From contig JACKLM010000004.1 in NCBI GenBank assembly GCA_024235895.1, forward strand, positions 620,001-684,000: a stretch of 64,000 bases of DNA, given 5' to 3'. This DNA comes from Burkholderiaceae bacterium. GTDB lineage: Bacteria; Pseudomonadota; Gammaproteobacteria; Burkholderiales; Burkholderiaceae_C. The position numbers and the translations under genes were made by a program. Below the pieces are notes generated by a model, which saw only the letters and a list, made by a program, of their open reading frames with translations, made no database searches and was not told the origin of the DNA. Shown in pieces: positions 44,732-56,403 of the stretch (positions are counted from its first letter, which is position 1; the number at the start of each line of letters is the position of its first letter).

Positions 44732-45922
44732 ATGAGCCCGGCACCCGAGTCGATCGCCGCGCCGCAACGCCCGCGCGATCCCGACCCCCCCGACGGCAGC
44801 CTGCTCGAATTCCTCACGCCGCTGGCGCGAGCATGGCGTCGGCTGCTGCTGGTCCCGCTCCTGGTGGGGGCGGTCTCGGTCGGCGTGAGCTACCTGGTGC
44901 CCAAGACCTACCAGGCGACGACGCGTCTGCTGACGCAGCAGCAGCCCAGCAGTGCGGCGGCTTCGGCCCTGGCTTCCCTGGGTGCGCTCGGCGCCTTGTC
45001 CGGCCTGTCGCTGGGCGGGCGCAACCCGGCCGACATGTACGTGTCGTTGATGCGCAGCGACAACGCCACCGACCGCCTCATCGACCAGTTCGATCTGTTT
45101 CGTGTCTACGACGTCACGGAGCGCTGGCAGGCAAGGCGTGAGCTGGCGAACAGTACCGCGATCGCTGTCGGCAAGAAGGACGGGCTGATCAGCGTGTCGG
45201 TGGAGGACGAGAGCCCGCAGCGCGCCGCGGACATCGCGAACCAGTATGTCGAGGAGCTGCGACGGTTGACGACCGAGCTCGCGATCACCGAGGCGCAGCA
45301 GCGCCGGCTCTTCTTCGGGCGTCAGCTCGAACAGGCCAGGGACCGGCTCGCCGAGGCCCAGGCCGCGCTGCAGGCCAGCGGTTTCACGGTCGAGGCGCTC
45401 AAGGCCGAGCCCAAGGCGGCTGCCGACAGCTATGCCAGGCTGCGTGCCGAGCTGACGGCGGCCGAAGTGCGGCTGCAGGCGATGCGCAGTTCCTTCGCCG
45501 ACACGGCACCGGAGGTCCGGACGCTGCAGGGGACGGTGGCCGCGCTGCGGACGCAGTTGTCGCGCAGCGAGGCCTCGCGCGATCCCGCGGAGCTGGGCCC
45601 CGACTATGTCAGCAAGTACCGCGAGTTCAAGTACCGTGAGACACTGTACGAACTCGTCGCCCAGCAGTTCGAGCTCGCGCGCGTCGACGAGAGCCGAGAG
45701 GGGGCCTTGATCCAGATCGTCGATGTCGCGAGCCCTCCCGAGCGCAAGCTGCGCCCGAAGCGAAGCCTGTACGGGATCTTCGCGGCGGTCGGGGCCTTCG
45801 TGCTGCTGGCCGGGTGGACGATCGCCGGTGCGCGCATCCGGCAGGCCGAGCACAGCGACCCGACGACGTATGCGCGCTGGCAGGCGTTCAGGCGTGCCTT
45901 TCGCGGGCGTGCGGGGAAGTGA
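44732..45922 (+). CDS. Wzz-type chain-length determinant / co-polymerase
   Basis: A 396-residue inner-membrane protein with the Wzz fold: N-terminal TM (LLLVPLLVGAVSVGVSYLVP, about 38-57), a large periplasmic domain with coiled coil (about 60-340) and a C-terminal TM (YGIFAAVGAFVLLAGWTIAG) preceded by the Pro-rich VASPPERKLRPKRS. No tyrosine-kinase domain is attached, so it is not a full Wzc. It probably sets chain length with the EpsG-like polymerase and contacts the Wza-like protein encoded just upstream. Confidence 0.88.
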   Translation: MSPAPESIAAPQRPRDPDPPDGSLLEFLTPLARAWRRLLLVPLLVGAVSVGVSYLVPKTYQATTRLLTQQQPSSAAASALASLGALGALSGLSLGGRNPADMYVSLMRSDNATDRLIDQFDLFRVYDVTERWQARRELANSTAIAVGKKDGLISVSVEDESPQRAADIANQYVEELRRLTTELAITEAQQRRLFFGRQLEQARDRLAEAQAALQASGFTVEALKAEPKAAADSYARLRAELTAAEVRLQAMRSSFADTAPEVRTLQGTVAALRTQLSRSEASRDPAELGPDYVSKYREFKYRETLYELVAQQFELARVDESREGALIQIVDVASPPERKLRPKRSLYGIFAAVGAFVLLAGWTIAGARIRQAEHSDPTTYARWQAFRRAFRGRAGK

Positions 45923-45983
45923 CGCGCGGTGACATGACGATGGGCGGTTCGATCAGGGCTTCCCGCCTGCCTCGGGGGTGATA

Positions 45984-47113
45984 ATGGCTTCGATGCTGCT
46001 CGCGCTGTTCGTCTCCATCGTCCTGACGATGCTGATCGTGCGCCATGCGTCGACGAGGTCGCGCATGGTCGACCATGATCTGACCGGCCCGCAGAAGTTT
46101 CACGTCGTTCCGGTGCCTCGCGTGGGGGGCCTGGGCATCGTCGCCGGGCTGATCGCGGCGGTGATCCACCAGTCGCTCGTCGGCGCGCCCTCGGGCAGCG
46201 ACCTCGGCCTGATCCTGATGGTCTGCGCGATACCCGCGTTCGCGTTCGGACTGGCGGAGGATCTGACGAAACAGGTCTCGGCCCGCGTGCGGCTGCTGGC
46301 CACCGCCGCATCGGCCGTGCTCGCGTTCTGGCTGCTCGACGCGCAGCTGCGGCACACCGCGATCCCGGGGCTGGACCTGATCGTCTCGTTCACGGTCGGC
46401 GCGCTGGTCGTGACCGTGTTCGCGGTCGCGGGGATCGCCAATGCGATGAACATCATCGACGGCTTCAACGGGCTGGCGTCGATGTGCGCGGTCATCATGC
46501 TCGCGGGGCTGGCCTACGTCGCGTTTCAGGTCGGCGACCCCTTGCTCGGCACCCTCGCCGTAGCCGGAATCGGTGCGGTGCTGGGCTTTTTCATCTGGAA
46601 TTTCCCGGCCGGGCTGGTCTTCCTCGGCGACGGCGGGGCCTATTTCCTCGGTTTCTACATCGCCGAGCTGTCGGTGCTGCTGCTGGCCCGCAACCCCGCG
46701 GTCTCGCCGATGTTTCCGCTGCTGCTGTGCATCTACCCGGTCTTCGAGACCGTCTTCTCGATGTACCGGCGCCGCTTCCTGCGCCAGCAGCCTCCGAGCA
46801 TGCCGGACGGCATCCACCTGCATTCCCTGATCTACCGGCGCGTCATGCGCTGGGCCGTGGGCCCGAAGACGGCGCGCGCGATGGCGCGCCGCAATTCGAT
46901 GACGTCGCCGTACCTGTGGCTGCTGTGCACCAGTTCGGTCGTGCCGGCGGTCTTGTTCTGGCGTCAGACGGCGGTCCTCGTCGGCTGCCTCGTCGTCTTC
47001 GCGCTGGCGTACATCGTGCTCTACTGGCGGATCGTGCGCTTCAAGTCGCCCCGCTGGCTGCGCTTCGGCCGCAGCCGCGCCCTGTGGCCCGATGCCACGC
47101 GTGAACAGGAAGT

Positions 47114-47117
<4 letters not shown>
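45984..47117 (+). CDS. MraY/WecA-family initiating glycosyl-phosphate transferase
   Basis: A 377-residue polytopic membrane enzyme that transfers a HexNAc-phosphate to undecaprenyl phosphate, the first step of repeat-unit assembly. The conserved cytoplasmic motifs are present: KFHVVPVPRVGGLGIV, GLAEDLTKQVS, ANAMNIIDGFNGLASM and VFLGDGGAYFLGF. PDGIHLHSLIYRR is the C-terminal His motif. GGGGGT 5 bases upstream favours ATG 45984 over GTG 45978. The stop overlaps the rhlE start (ATGA), joining the polysaccharide and helicase genes. Confidence 0.9.
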
Positions 47118-48613
<1,496 letters not shown>

Positions 48614-48667
48614 GCCGCGCGTCCAGGCGGCAGTGGCCTGCCCCCGCCGCGAGGCGTCCGGGGTCGA

Positions 48668-49267
48668 TCAGCCGGCGTCGAGGATGGGGTCCAGCCCGGC
48701 CTCGCGCAGCAGCTGCGCGGTGCGGATCAGCGGCAGGCCGACGAGCGCCGTCGGGTCGTCGCTGAGGATCTCCTCGAGCAGCGCGATCCCCAGCGCCTCG
48801 CTGCGCGCGCTGCCGGCGCAGTCGAAGGGCTGCTCGAGCTGCAGGTAGCGGTCGATCTCGGCGTCGGCGAGGCTGCGAAACCGCACCGTCACCGGCGCCA
48901 GCAGCGAGCGCTCGTACTCGATGTCGGCGCGCACCACCGAAAGCGCCGTGTGGAAGACCACGCGCTGGCCGCTGAGCGTTCGCAGCTGCGCGGCCGCTCG
49001 CTCGCGGTCGCCGGGCTTGCCGAGCGCCTTGCCGTCGAGGTCGGCGACCTGGTCGGCGCCGATGACGACCGCCTGCGGATGGGCCTTCGCGACCGCGCGT
49101 GCCTTCTCGCGCGCCAGCCGCATCGCCATCGCGCACGGCATCTCGCCGCGCTGCGGCGTCTCGTCGACCTCGGGCGGCTGGACCTCGAACGGCAGCCGCA
49201 GCCGCGCCAGCAGCTCGCGCCGGTAGCGCGAGGTCGACGCCAGGATCAGCTTGGGGGTGTCGGCCAT
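48668..49267 (-). CDS. yceF: Maf/YceF-family nucleotide pyrophosphatase
   Basis: A 199-residue house-cleaning enzyme. LILASTSRYRRELLARL opens the Maf fold; VDETPQ, VVIGADQVADLDGKALGKP and DCAGSARSEALGI match the YceF subgroup, which hydrolyses m7GTP. It is divergent from yceD-rpmF, the order seen in most proteobacteria (yceF next to yceD-rpmF-plsX-fab). The 190-base gap upstream holds the yceD promoter. Confidence 0.93.
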   Translation of the reverse strand: MADTPKLILASTSRYRRELLARLRLPFEVQPPEVDETPQRGEMPCAMAMRLAREKARAVAKAHPQAVVIGADQVADLDGKALGKPGDRERAAAQLRTLSGQRVVFHTALSVVRADIEYERSLLAPVTVRFRSLADAEIDRYLQLEQPFDCAGSARSEALGIALLEEILSDDPTALVGLPLIRTAQLLREAGLDPILDAG

Positions 49268-49443
49268 GCGGGCATTGTCCCACCGGGTCGGTGACGGGTC
49301 GACGTCATCTCCCATCGTCCCGCAGGGGATCCCGCGACGGGCCGGGGCCGCGCCCGTCGGCGCCCGGTCCCGGCCCCGGCGGCCGAGGCGCCGCCCAGGC
49401 CTGCGGGCGGGCCGCACCGTCGCGGTGGCCGGCAGGCGGCCGC

Positions 49444-49449
49444 TACACT
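49444..49449 (+). promoter_or_regulatory. -10 element of yceD
   Basis: TACACT 8 bases before the yceD ATG. The implied start point leaves almost no leader, so translation may be leaderless; no ribosome-binding site is visible. Confidence 0.35.
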
Positions 49450-49457
49450 GCAACGCG

Positions 49458-50015
49458 ATGAAGGACAGGCCGCACGATCCGCGCCGGCTCGACGTACGGC
49501 GCTTTGCCGCCACCGCGGCGCAGTTGCAGGGCTGCGCCGGTGCGGGCGAGCTGCCGCGGCTGGTCGCCGACGCGCCGCTGGCCGGCGGCGAGGGCGCCGA
49601 GTGGTCGATGCGGGGCGAGCAGCGCCCCGGCGTGGCCGGCGAGCCCGAGGTCTGGCTGCACCTGCAAGCGCGCGCGCACGTCGTCCTGCCCTGCCAGCGT
49701 TGCCTGCAGCCGATGACGCTGCCGCTGCAGGGCGCGCGCTCGATCCGCTTCGTCGACGACGAGGCCGAGGCCGAGCGGCTGGACGAGGAGCTCGACGACG
49801 ACGTGCTCGCCACGCCGGCGCGCGGCCGCGTCGACGCGCTGGCGCTGGTCGAGGACGAGCTGATCTTCGCGCTGCCCCTGGTGCCGCGCCACGACACCTG
49901 CCCCGAGCCGCTGCCGGCGCCTGCCGACACGGCCCGTGCGACCGAGGCCGACGCCGCGCCGCACCCGTTCGCGGCGCTGGCCGCGCTCAAGCGCGGCGGG
50001 CGGCCCGGTCGCTGA
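49458..50015 (+). CDS. yceD: YceD (DUF177) family protein, 23S rRNA accumulation factor
   Basis: A 185-residue protein. The family core has two cysteines in VVLPCQRCLQPM (about 77-88) and an acidic stretch (DEELDDDVLATPARGRVD) followed by LALVEDELIFALPLVPRHD. In E. coli YceD affects 23S rRNA synthesis or stability; the molecular mechanism is unclear. Its place before rpmF is the strongest support. The C-terminus (PFAALAALKRGG) is the usual ending. Confidence 0.9.
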   Translation: MKDRPHDPRRLDVRRFAATAAQLQGCAGAGELPRLVADAPLAGGEGAEWSMRGEQRPGVAGEPEVWLHLQARAHVVLPCQRCLQPMTLPLQGARSIRFVDDEAEAERLDEELDDDVLATPARGRVDALALVEDELIFALPLVPRHDTCPEPLPAPADTARATEADAAPHPFAALAALKRGGRPGR

Positions 50016-50053
50016 GCGCCGCCGGCGGCACCGCCGGGCCCGGCCCACGCTGA

Positions 50054-50059
50054 TATACT
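50054..50059 (+). promoter_or_regulatory. -10 element of rpmF
   Basis: TATACT about 78 bases before the rpmF ATG, inside the 121-base yceD-rpmF gap. A run of TTTT follows at 50067-50070, but no strong stem, so I do not call a terminator. Confidence 0.5.
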
Positions 50060-50136
50060 TGCGGGCTTTTCGCCGCTGCCCAAGGGTGCCGGCCCGCGCG
50101 CGGGGATGCCGCCGCTGCGCATCCCAGGAGATTCCC

Positions 50137-50319
50137 ATGGCTGTCCAGCAGAACAAGAAGTCGCCGTCCAAGCGCGGCATGCACCGCGCGCACGATGCCC
50201 TGTCTGCGCCCGGGCTCGCGGTCGAGCCGACGACCGGCGAGGTCCACCTGCGCCACCGCATCAGCCCGACCGGGTTCTACCGCGGGCGCAAGGTCCTCAA
50301 GACCAAGGCCGACGCCTGA
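50137..50319 (+). CDS. rpmF: 50S ribosomal protein L32
   Basis: A 60-residue ribosomal protein. It begins MAVQQNKKSPSKRGMHRAHD, the universal L32 start. The usual four zinc cysteines are absent (it is a C-minus form), as is common in betaproteobacteria. AGGAG at 50126-50130 sits 6 bases before ATG. It precedes plsX as in most proteobacteria. Confidence 0.97.
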   Translation: MAVQQNKKSPSKRGMHRAHDALSAPGLAVEPTTGEVHLRHRISPTGFYRGRKVLKTKADA

Positions 50320-50402
50320 GGCGATGGCCGGCGGGTATCGTGCCCGATCGCCGGCCCCGCCGACCCGCCCGGGCGACGCCGCCCTGACCGTCGCCTGGGT
50401 CC

Positions 50403-50435
50403 GATGCCCGGCGCGCAGCCCGCGTGCCGGGCATC
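50403..50435 (+). promoter_or_regulatory. Hairpin between rpmF and plsX
   Basis: A perfect 10-bp stem (GATGCCCGGC/GCCGGGCATC) with a 13-base loop and no following T-run. It lies 15 bases before the preferred plsX start and could act as a processing, attenuation or translation-control site. Confidence 0.55.
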
Positions 50436-50450
50436 GCGCATGAAGACCCC

Positions 50451-51536
50451 GTGAGCGTCTCGCACCCTGCCCCCAAGCCGCTGCAGCGCGTCGTGCTCGC
50501 CGTCGATTGCATGGGCGGCGACCACGGGCCGGCAGTCACCTTGCCGGCGTGCAAGGCGTTCTTGCAGAGCCACCCGCAGGCCGAGCTGCGGCTGGTCGGC
50601 AGCGCCGAGGCGCTCGCCCCGGCGGCGGGCTGGGCGCGCTGCACGCGCGTCGTCGCCACCGAGGTCGTGACGATGGACGATCCGGTCGAGGTCGCGCTGC
50701 GGCGCAAGCGCGACTCGTCGATGCGCCTGGCGATCTCGCAGCTGCGCGCGGCCGACCGCGCCGAGGCGCCTGCCGCCGACGCCTGCGTGTCGGCCGGCAA
50801 CACCGGCGCGCTGATGGCGCTGGCGCGCTACCTGCTCAAGACCCTGGACGGCATCGACCGGCCGGCGATCGCCACCGTGCTGCCGAACCGGCGCGGCGGC
50901 TACACGACCGTGCTCGACCTCGGCGCCAACGTCGACTGCACGCCCGAGCACCTGCTGCAGTTCGCGATCCTCGGCAGCGCGCTGGTGGCGGCGGTCGAGG
51001 GGCGCGAGGAGCCGACGGTCGGCCTGCTCAACATCGGCGCGGAGGCGATCAAGGGCAGCGAGACGATCAAGGCCGCCGGCGAGCTGCTGCGCGCGGCCGA
51101 TGCCGCCGGGCAGATCCGCTTCCACGGCAACGTCGAGGGCAACGACATCTTCGCCGGCACGACCGACATCGTCGTCTGCGACGGCTTCGTCGGCAACGTG
51201 CTGCTCAAGACCAGCGAGGGGCTGGCGGCCATGCTGTCGGACTTCATCCGCGAGGAGTTCACGCGCAGCGTCTTCACCAAGCTCGCGGCGCTGGTCGCGC
51301 TGCCGGTGCTGCGCCACTTCAAGCGCCGCGTCGACCCGCGCGGCTACAACGGCGCGGCGCTGCTGGGGCTGCGCGGGCTGGTCTTCAAGAGCCACGGCTC
51401 GGCCGATGCCTACGCGTTCGAGCATGCGCTGGCGCGCGCTTATGATGCGGCGCGCAACCGCGTGCTCGACCGCGTCCACGACCGCATCGCCCCGGTGCCG
51501 CGCGCGTCCACCGTCGCCGACGCCCCCGCCGCATGA
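50451..51536 (+). CDS. plsX: Phosphate acyltransferase PlsX
   Basis: A 361-residue peripheral membrane enzyme that makes acyl-phosphate from acyl-ACP for phospholipid synthesis. AVDCMGGDHGP opens the fold; DACVSAGNTGALMA, TVLDLGANVDCTPEHLLQFA and FHGNVEGNDIF are family motifs. GTG 50451 is chosen because GTG 50424 lies inside the hairpin. It overlaps fabH by 4 bases. Confidence 0.95.
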   Translation: MSVSHPAPKPLQRVVLAVDCMGGDHGPAVTLPACKAFLQSHPQAELRLVGSAEALAPAAGWARCTRVVATEVVTMDDPVEVALRRKRDSSMRLAISQLRAADRAEAPAADACVSAGNTGALMALARYLLKTLDGIDRPAIATVLPNRRGGYTTVLDLGANVDCTPEHLLQFAILGSALVAAVEGREEPTVGLLNIGAEAIKGSETIKAAGELLRAADAAGQIRFHGNVEGNDIFAGTTDIVVCDGFVGNVLLKTSEGLAAMLSDFIREEFTRSVFTKLAALVALPVLRHFKRRVDPRGYNGAALLGLRGLVFKSHGSADAYAFEHALARAYDAARNRVLDRVHDRIAPVPRASTVADAPAA

Positions 51537-52519
51537 ACGCCCCCGCCCCTCACACCCGCATCACCGGCACCGGCAGCCACCTGCCGCCGCGCCGCGTCGG
51601 CAACGACGAACTGGTCGCCGAGCTCGCCGCGCGCGGCATCGAGAGCTCCGACGCCTGGATCGTCGAGCGCACCGGGATCCGCGCGCGCCATTTCGCGGGG
51701 GAGGGCGTCACCGCGAGCGACCTCGCGCTGCCGGCGGCGCAGGCGGCGCTCGCCGCCGCCGGGAGGCGCGCCGACGAGATCGACCTCGTCGTCGTCGCCA
51801 CCTCGACGCCGGACATGATCTTCCCGGCTACGGCGGCGATCCTGCAGGCCAAGCTTGGCATCGTGGGCTGCCCGGCGTTCGACCTGCAGGCGGTGTGCTC
51901 GGGATTCGTCTACGCGCTGACGGTCGCCGACGCGATGATCCGCACCGGCAGCGCGACGCGCGCGCTGGTCGTCGGCGCGGAGGTCTTCTCGCGCATCCTC
52001 GACTTCGACGACCGCACGACCTGCGTGCTGTTCGGCGACGGCGCCGGCGCCGTGGTGCTGGAGGCGAGCGGCGAGCCCGGGATCCTGGCCACCGACCTGC
52101 ACGCCGACGGCCGCCATGTCGGCATCCTGTGCGTCCCCGGCACGGTCGCCGGCGGCAAGGTGCTGGGCGACCCGCTGGTGCGCATGGACGGGCAGGCGGT
52201 GTTCAAGCTCGCCGTCGGCGTGCTCGAGCAGTCGGCGCGCGCCGTGCTGGCCAAGGCCGGCCGCAGCGAGGCGGACCTGGACTGGCTGATCCCGCACCAG
52301 GCCAACATCCGCATCATGCAGGGCACGGCGCGCAAGCTGAAGCTGCCGGCGGACAAGCTGGTCGTCACCGTCGACGAGCATGGCAACACCTCGGCAGCGT
52401 CGATCCCGCTGGCCCTGGACGCCGCGGTGCGCAGCGGCCGCGTCCGGCGCGGCGATACGGTGCTGCTCGAGGGCGTGGGCGGCGGCTTCACCTGGGGCGC
52501 GGTGCTGATGGATTACTGA
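51533..52519 (+). CDS. fabH: 3-oxoacyl-ACP synthase III
   Basis: A 328-residue initiating ketosynthase condensing acetyl-CoA with malonyl-ACP. The catalytic Cys lies in DLQAVCSGFVYAL (about 123). The His is in WLIPHQANIRIM and the Asn in EHGNTSAASIP, giving the complete C-H-N triad. Length is normal. It is coupled to plsX by ATGA, and fabD follows after 50 bases. Confidence 0.96.
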   Translation: MNAPAPHTRITGTGSHLPPRRVGNDELVAELAARGIESSDAWIVERTGIRARHFAGEGVTASDLALPAAQAALAAAGRRADEIDLVVVATSTPDMIFPATAAILQAKLGIVGCPAFDLQAVCSGFVYALTVADAMIRTGSATRALVVGAEVFSRILDFDDRTTCVLFGDGAGAVVLEASGEPGILATDLHADGRHVGILCVPGTVAGGKVLGDPLVRMDGQAVFKLAVGVLEQSARAVLAKAGRSEADLDWLIPHQANIRIMQGTARKLKLPADKLVVTVDEHGNTSAASIPLALDAAVRSGRVRRGDTVLLEGVGGGFTWGAVLMDY

Positions 52520-52569
52520 GTGCCAGCGCCGCTGCGCATCCGCAAAGGCATCGACAAGGAGGCATCGCG

Positions 52570-53514
52570 ATGACCAAGCCCTTTGCATTCGTCTTTCCAG
52601 GCCAGGGGTCCCAGTCGGTGGGCATGCTCGATGCCTGGGGCGATCACCCGGCGGTTGCCGCCACGCTGCTCGAGGCGTCGGAGGCCGCGCGCGAGGACGT
52701 CGGCCGGCTGATCCGGGAGGGGCCGGAGCTCGACCTTTCGTTGACCGTGAACACCCAGCTCGTCATGCTGGTGGCGGGCGTGGCCAACTACCGAGCGTGG
52801 ATCGCCGAGGGAGGGCCCGTGCCGATGTTGCTGGCGGGGCACTCACTGGGTGAATACAGCGCACTCGTCGCCGCAGGCGCGATCGCGCTGCGCGATGCCG
52901 TGCCGCTGGTGCGTTTTCGGGCGCAGGCGATGCAGGAGGCCGTGCCGGTCGGCGAGGGCTCGATGATGGCGATCCTCGGCCTGGACGGGCGGGAAGTTGC
53001 CCAGACCTGCGAGCAAGCCGCGCGCGAAAGCGGCCAGGTCGTCGCCGCGGCGAACTTCAACGATCCCAAGCAGACGGTGATCGCCGGCAGCGTTGCCGGT
53101 GTAGAAGCCGCGGTCGCGTTGCTGAGGGCGCGCGGCGCCAAGCGGGCAATGCCGCTGGCCGTCTCGGCGCCATTCCACTGTGCGCTGATGGAGCCCGCCG
53201 CGCGACGGCTGCGGGAGCGTCTGGCGACAACGCCCATCGTGCTGCCGAAGGTCCCGGTCCTGAACAATATCGACGTCGACGCGCCGAGCGACCCCGACGC
53301 GATCCGCGACGCGCTGTACCGCCAGGCCTTCGGACCGGTGCGCTGGGTCGAGATCATCGAGGCGATGCACGCCCGTGGCCTGCGTCACATCTTCGAGTGC
53401 GGCCCAGGAAGGGTGCTGGCCAAGATGATCAAGCGCATCGAGCATGCCCAGGTCGACTGCACGACCGTTCTGGACCCGACCTCGCTCGCTGACGCCAAGG
53501 GGATGCTGGCATGA
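52570..53514 (+). CDS. fabD: Malonyl-CoA:ACP transacylase
   Basis: A 314-residue enzyme that loads malonyl onto ACP. It has FVFPGQGSQSVGML at the N-terminus, the nucleophile Ser in LLAGHSLGEYSALVAAG (about 92), the Arg in LVRFRAQAMQEAVP and the His in SAPFHCALMEPAA. AAGGAGG 7 bases upstream is a strong ribosome-binding site. It overlaps fabG by 4 bases. Confidence 0.96.
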   Translation: MTKPFAFVFPGQGSQSVGMLDAWGDHPAVAATLLEASEAAREDVGRLIREGPELDLSLTVNTQLVMLVAGVANYRAWIAEGGPVPMLLAGHSLGEYSALVAAGAIALRDAVPLVRFRAQAMQEAVPVGEGSMMAILGLDGREVAQTCEQAARESGQVVAAANFNDPKQTVIAGSVAGVEAAVALLRARGAKRAMPLAVSAPFHCALMEPAARRLRERLATTPIVLPKVPVLNNIDVDAPSDPDAIRDALYRQAFGPVRWVEIIEAMHARGLRHIFECGPGRVLAKMIKRIEHAQVDCTTVLDPTSLADAKGMLA

Positions 53515-54263
53515 ACGCCCCCGCCGCACCGGCCGCGCCGCGCATCGCGCTGGTCACCGGCGCCTCGCGCGGCATCGGCCGCGCGATCGCGCTGGCGTTG
53601 GCCGCGGCCGGCCACAGGGTCGTCGGCACCGCCACCACCGACGCCGGCGCCGCCGCCATCGGCGAGGCGCTGGCGCCGCATGGCGGGCGCGGCATCGCGC
53701 TGGACGTCACCGACGGCGCGGCCGCGCAGGCCGCGGTCGACGCCCTCGTCGCTGCCGAGGGCGCGCTGCACGTGCTCGTCAACAACGCCGGCATCACGCG
53801 CGACCAGCTCGCGATGCGGATGAAGGACGAGGACTGGGACGCGGTGCTCGACACCAACCTCAAGGCCGTCTTCCGCCTGAGCCGCGCCGCGCTGCGGCCG
53901 ATGATGAAGCAGCGCTGGGGCCGCATCGTCAACATCACCTCGGTCGTCGGCGCCAGCGGCAACCCGGGGCAGGCCAACTACGCCGCCGCCAAGGCGGGGG
54001 TGGCCGGCATGACGCGCGCGCTGGCGCGCGAGCTCGGCAGCCGCGGCATCACCGTCAACTGCGTCGCACCGGGCTTCATCGCCACCGACATGACCGACGC
54101 CCTGCCCGAGGCGCAGCGTGCCGCGCTGCTGGCGCAGATCCCGCTCGGCCGGCTGGGGGCGGCCGCCGAGGTCGCGCACGCGGTCGCCTACCTCGCCAGC
54201 GACGGTGCCGGCTACGTCACCGGCACCGAGCTGCACGTCAATGGCGGCATGTTCATGGCATGA
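53511..54263 (+). CDS. fabG: 3-oxoacyl-ACP reductase
   Basis: A 250-residue NADPH-dependent short-chain reductase. It has TGASRGIGRAIALALA, VNNAGITRDQL, the catalytic Ser in NITSVVGASGN and YAAAKAGVAGMTRAL, and NGGMFMA at the C-terminus as in typical FabG. ATGA overlap with fabD. Confidence 0.96.
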   Translation: MNAPAAPAAPRIALVTGASRGIGRAIALALAAAGHRVVGTATTDAGAAAIGEALAPHGGRGIALDVTDGAAAQAAVDALVAAEGALHVLVNNAGITRDQLAMRMKDEDWDAVLDTNLKAVFRLSRAALRPMMKQRWGRIVNITSVVGASGNPGQANYAAAKAGVAGMTRALARELGSRGITVNCVAPGFIATDMTDALPEAQRAALLAQIPLGRLGAAAEVAHAVAYLASDGAGYVTGTELHVNGGMFMA

Positions 54264-54340
54264 ACCGTCGCCGCTGGCGGGCCCCCGGGCCCTGGCCGGC
54301 GGCCAGTTTTCGCACCGGGCCGCAGGCCCCACCCCGCCGG

Positions 54341-54346
54341 TAGAAT
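54341..54346 (+). promoter_or_regulatory. -10 element of acpP
   Basis: TAGAAT in the 120-base fabG-acpP gap, 38 bases before the ATG. A strong ribosome-binding site (GGAGGAG at 54374-54380) follows, as expected for the abundant acyl carrier protein. Confidence 0.5.
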
Positions 54347-54383
54347 CGCCGGCTGTCTGTCAGACCTACTCCCGGAGGAGTCA

Positions 54384-54623
54384 ATGAGCGATATCGAATC
54401 CCGTGTCAAGAAGATCATCGCCGAGCAACTCGGCGTGCCCGAGGCGGACGTCACCAACGAGAAGGCCTTCGTGGCCGACCTCGGCGCCGACTCGCTCGAC
54501 ACGGTGGAGCTGGTGATGGCCCTCGAGGACGAGTTCGGGATCGAGATCCCGGACGAGGAGGCCGAGAAGATCACCACGGTGCAGCTGGCGATCGACTACG
54601 CGGTCGCGCACCAGAAGGCCTGA
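54384..54623 (+). CDS. acpP: Acyl carrier protein
   Basis: A 79-residue acidic protein. The phosphopantetheine Ser is in LGADSLDTVELVM (about 37). VKKIIAEQLGVPEADVTNE and DEFGIEIPDEEAEKI are canonical. It carries the growing chain for all Fab enzymes encoded around it. Confidence 0.98.
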   Translation: MSDIESRVKKIIAEQLGVPEADVTNEKAFVADLGADSLDTVELVMALEDEFGIEIPDEEAEKITTVQLAIDYAVAHQKA

Positions 54624-54645
54624 CGGGCAGGGCAGGGGTCTGCGC

Positions 54646-55890
<1,245 letters not shown>

Positions 55891-55905
55891 GCGGCAGCAG
55901 GGCTC

Positions 55906-56403
55906 ATGCACACGGCGCCGGCGGTGGCGTTCGACGCCGACGACGGCGGCCGCTGGCGCGCCGCGGTCGCGGCCCTGTCCGGCCTGGCCGCCGCCGTGCT
56001 CGCGCGCTGGGCCTTGCTGTGGGCTGCCGCGGTCGATGGTCCCGCCGCCGGCTGGCCGGGGATGGACCTGATCGCCGCCGTCGCGGCCGCCCTGGCCGCG
56101 GCGCTGGCGGCCTGGCGGCTCGGCCGGCCGTCGCCGGCGCGGCTGATCTGGAATTCGCACGATTGGCTGTGGCAGCCCGAGGGCGGGCCGGCGCTGGCCG
56201 GCCGCGTGCAAGTGATGGCCGACCTCGGGGGCTGGATGCTGCTGCGATTCGACCCGCTGGCCGCGCGCGATCCGGCCGCGCGGCCGCGGCCGGCCCGGGG
56301 ACGGCGCTGGATCCCGCTGGCCGCGCCCGGCGGCGGGGTGCGTGCGGCGCTGGTCGCGTCCGCGCGGGCTGGCGGCCGGGCCGCCTCGGTGCGCGGCGCA
56401 TGA
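55906..56403 (+). CDS. Small two-TM membrane protein of unknown function
   Basis: A 165-residue protein. Two hydrophobic segments lie at about 18-40 and 52-72, followed by a soluble part beginning ARLIWNSHDWLWQPEGGPAL that looks like a small beta domain, and a basic tail. The layout is like YgfX/CptA-type proteins, but I do not recognise a decisive motif. It lies between fabF and rpoE and overlaps the rpoE ATG by 4 bases, so it belongs to the sigma-E operon. Confidence 0.6.
   Translation: MHTAPAVAFDADDGGRWRAAVAALSGLAAAVLARWALLWAAAVDGPAAGWPGMDLIAAVAAALAAALAAWRLGRPSPARLIWNSHDWLWQPEGGPALAGRVQVMADLGGWMLLRFDPLAARDPAARPRPARGRRWIPLAAPGGGVRAALVASARAGGRAASVRGA

Noticed and set aside
50067..50070. Terminator between yceD and rpmF
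   Set aside because: A short T-run follows GC-rich sequence, but I could not form a stable stem before it; it is more likely part of the rpmF leader.
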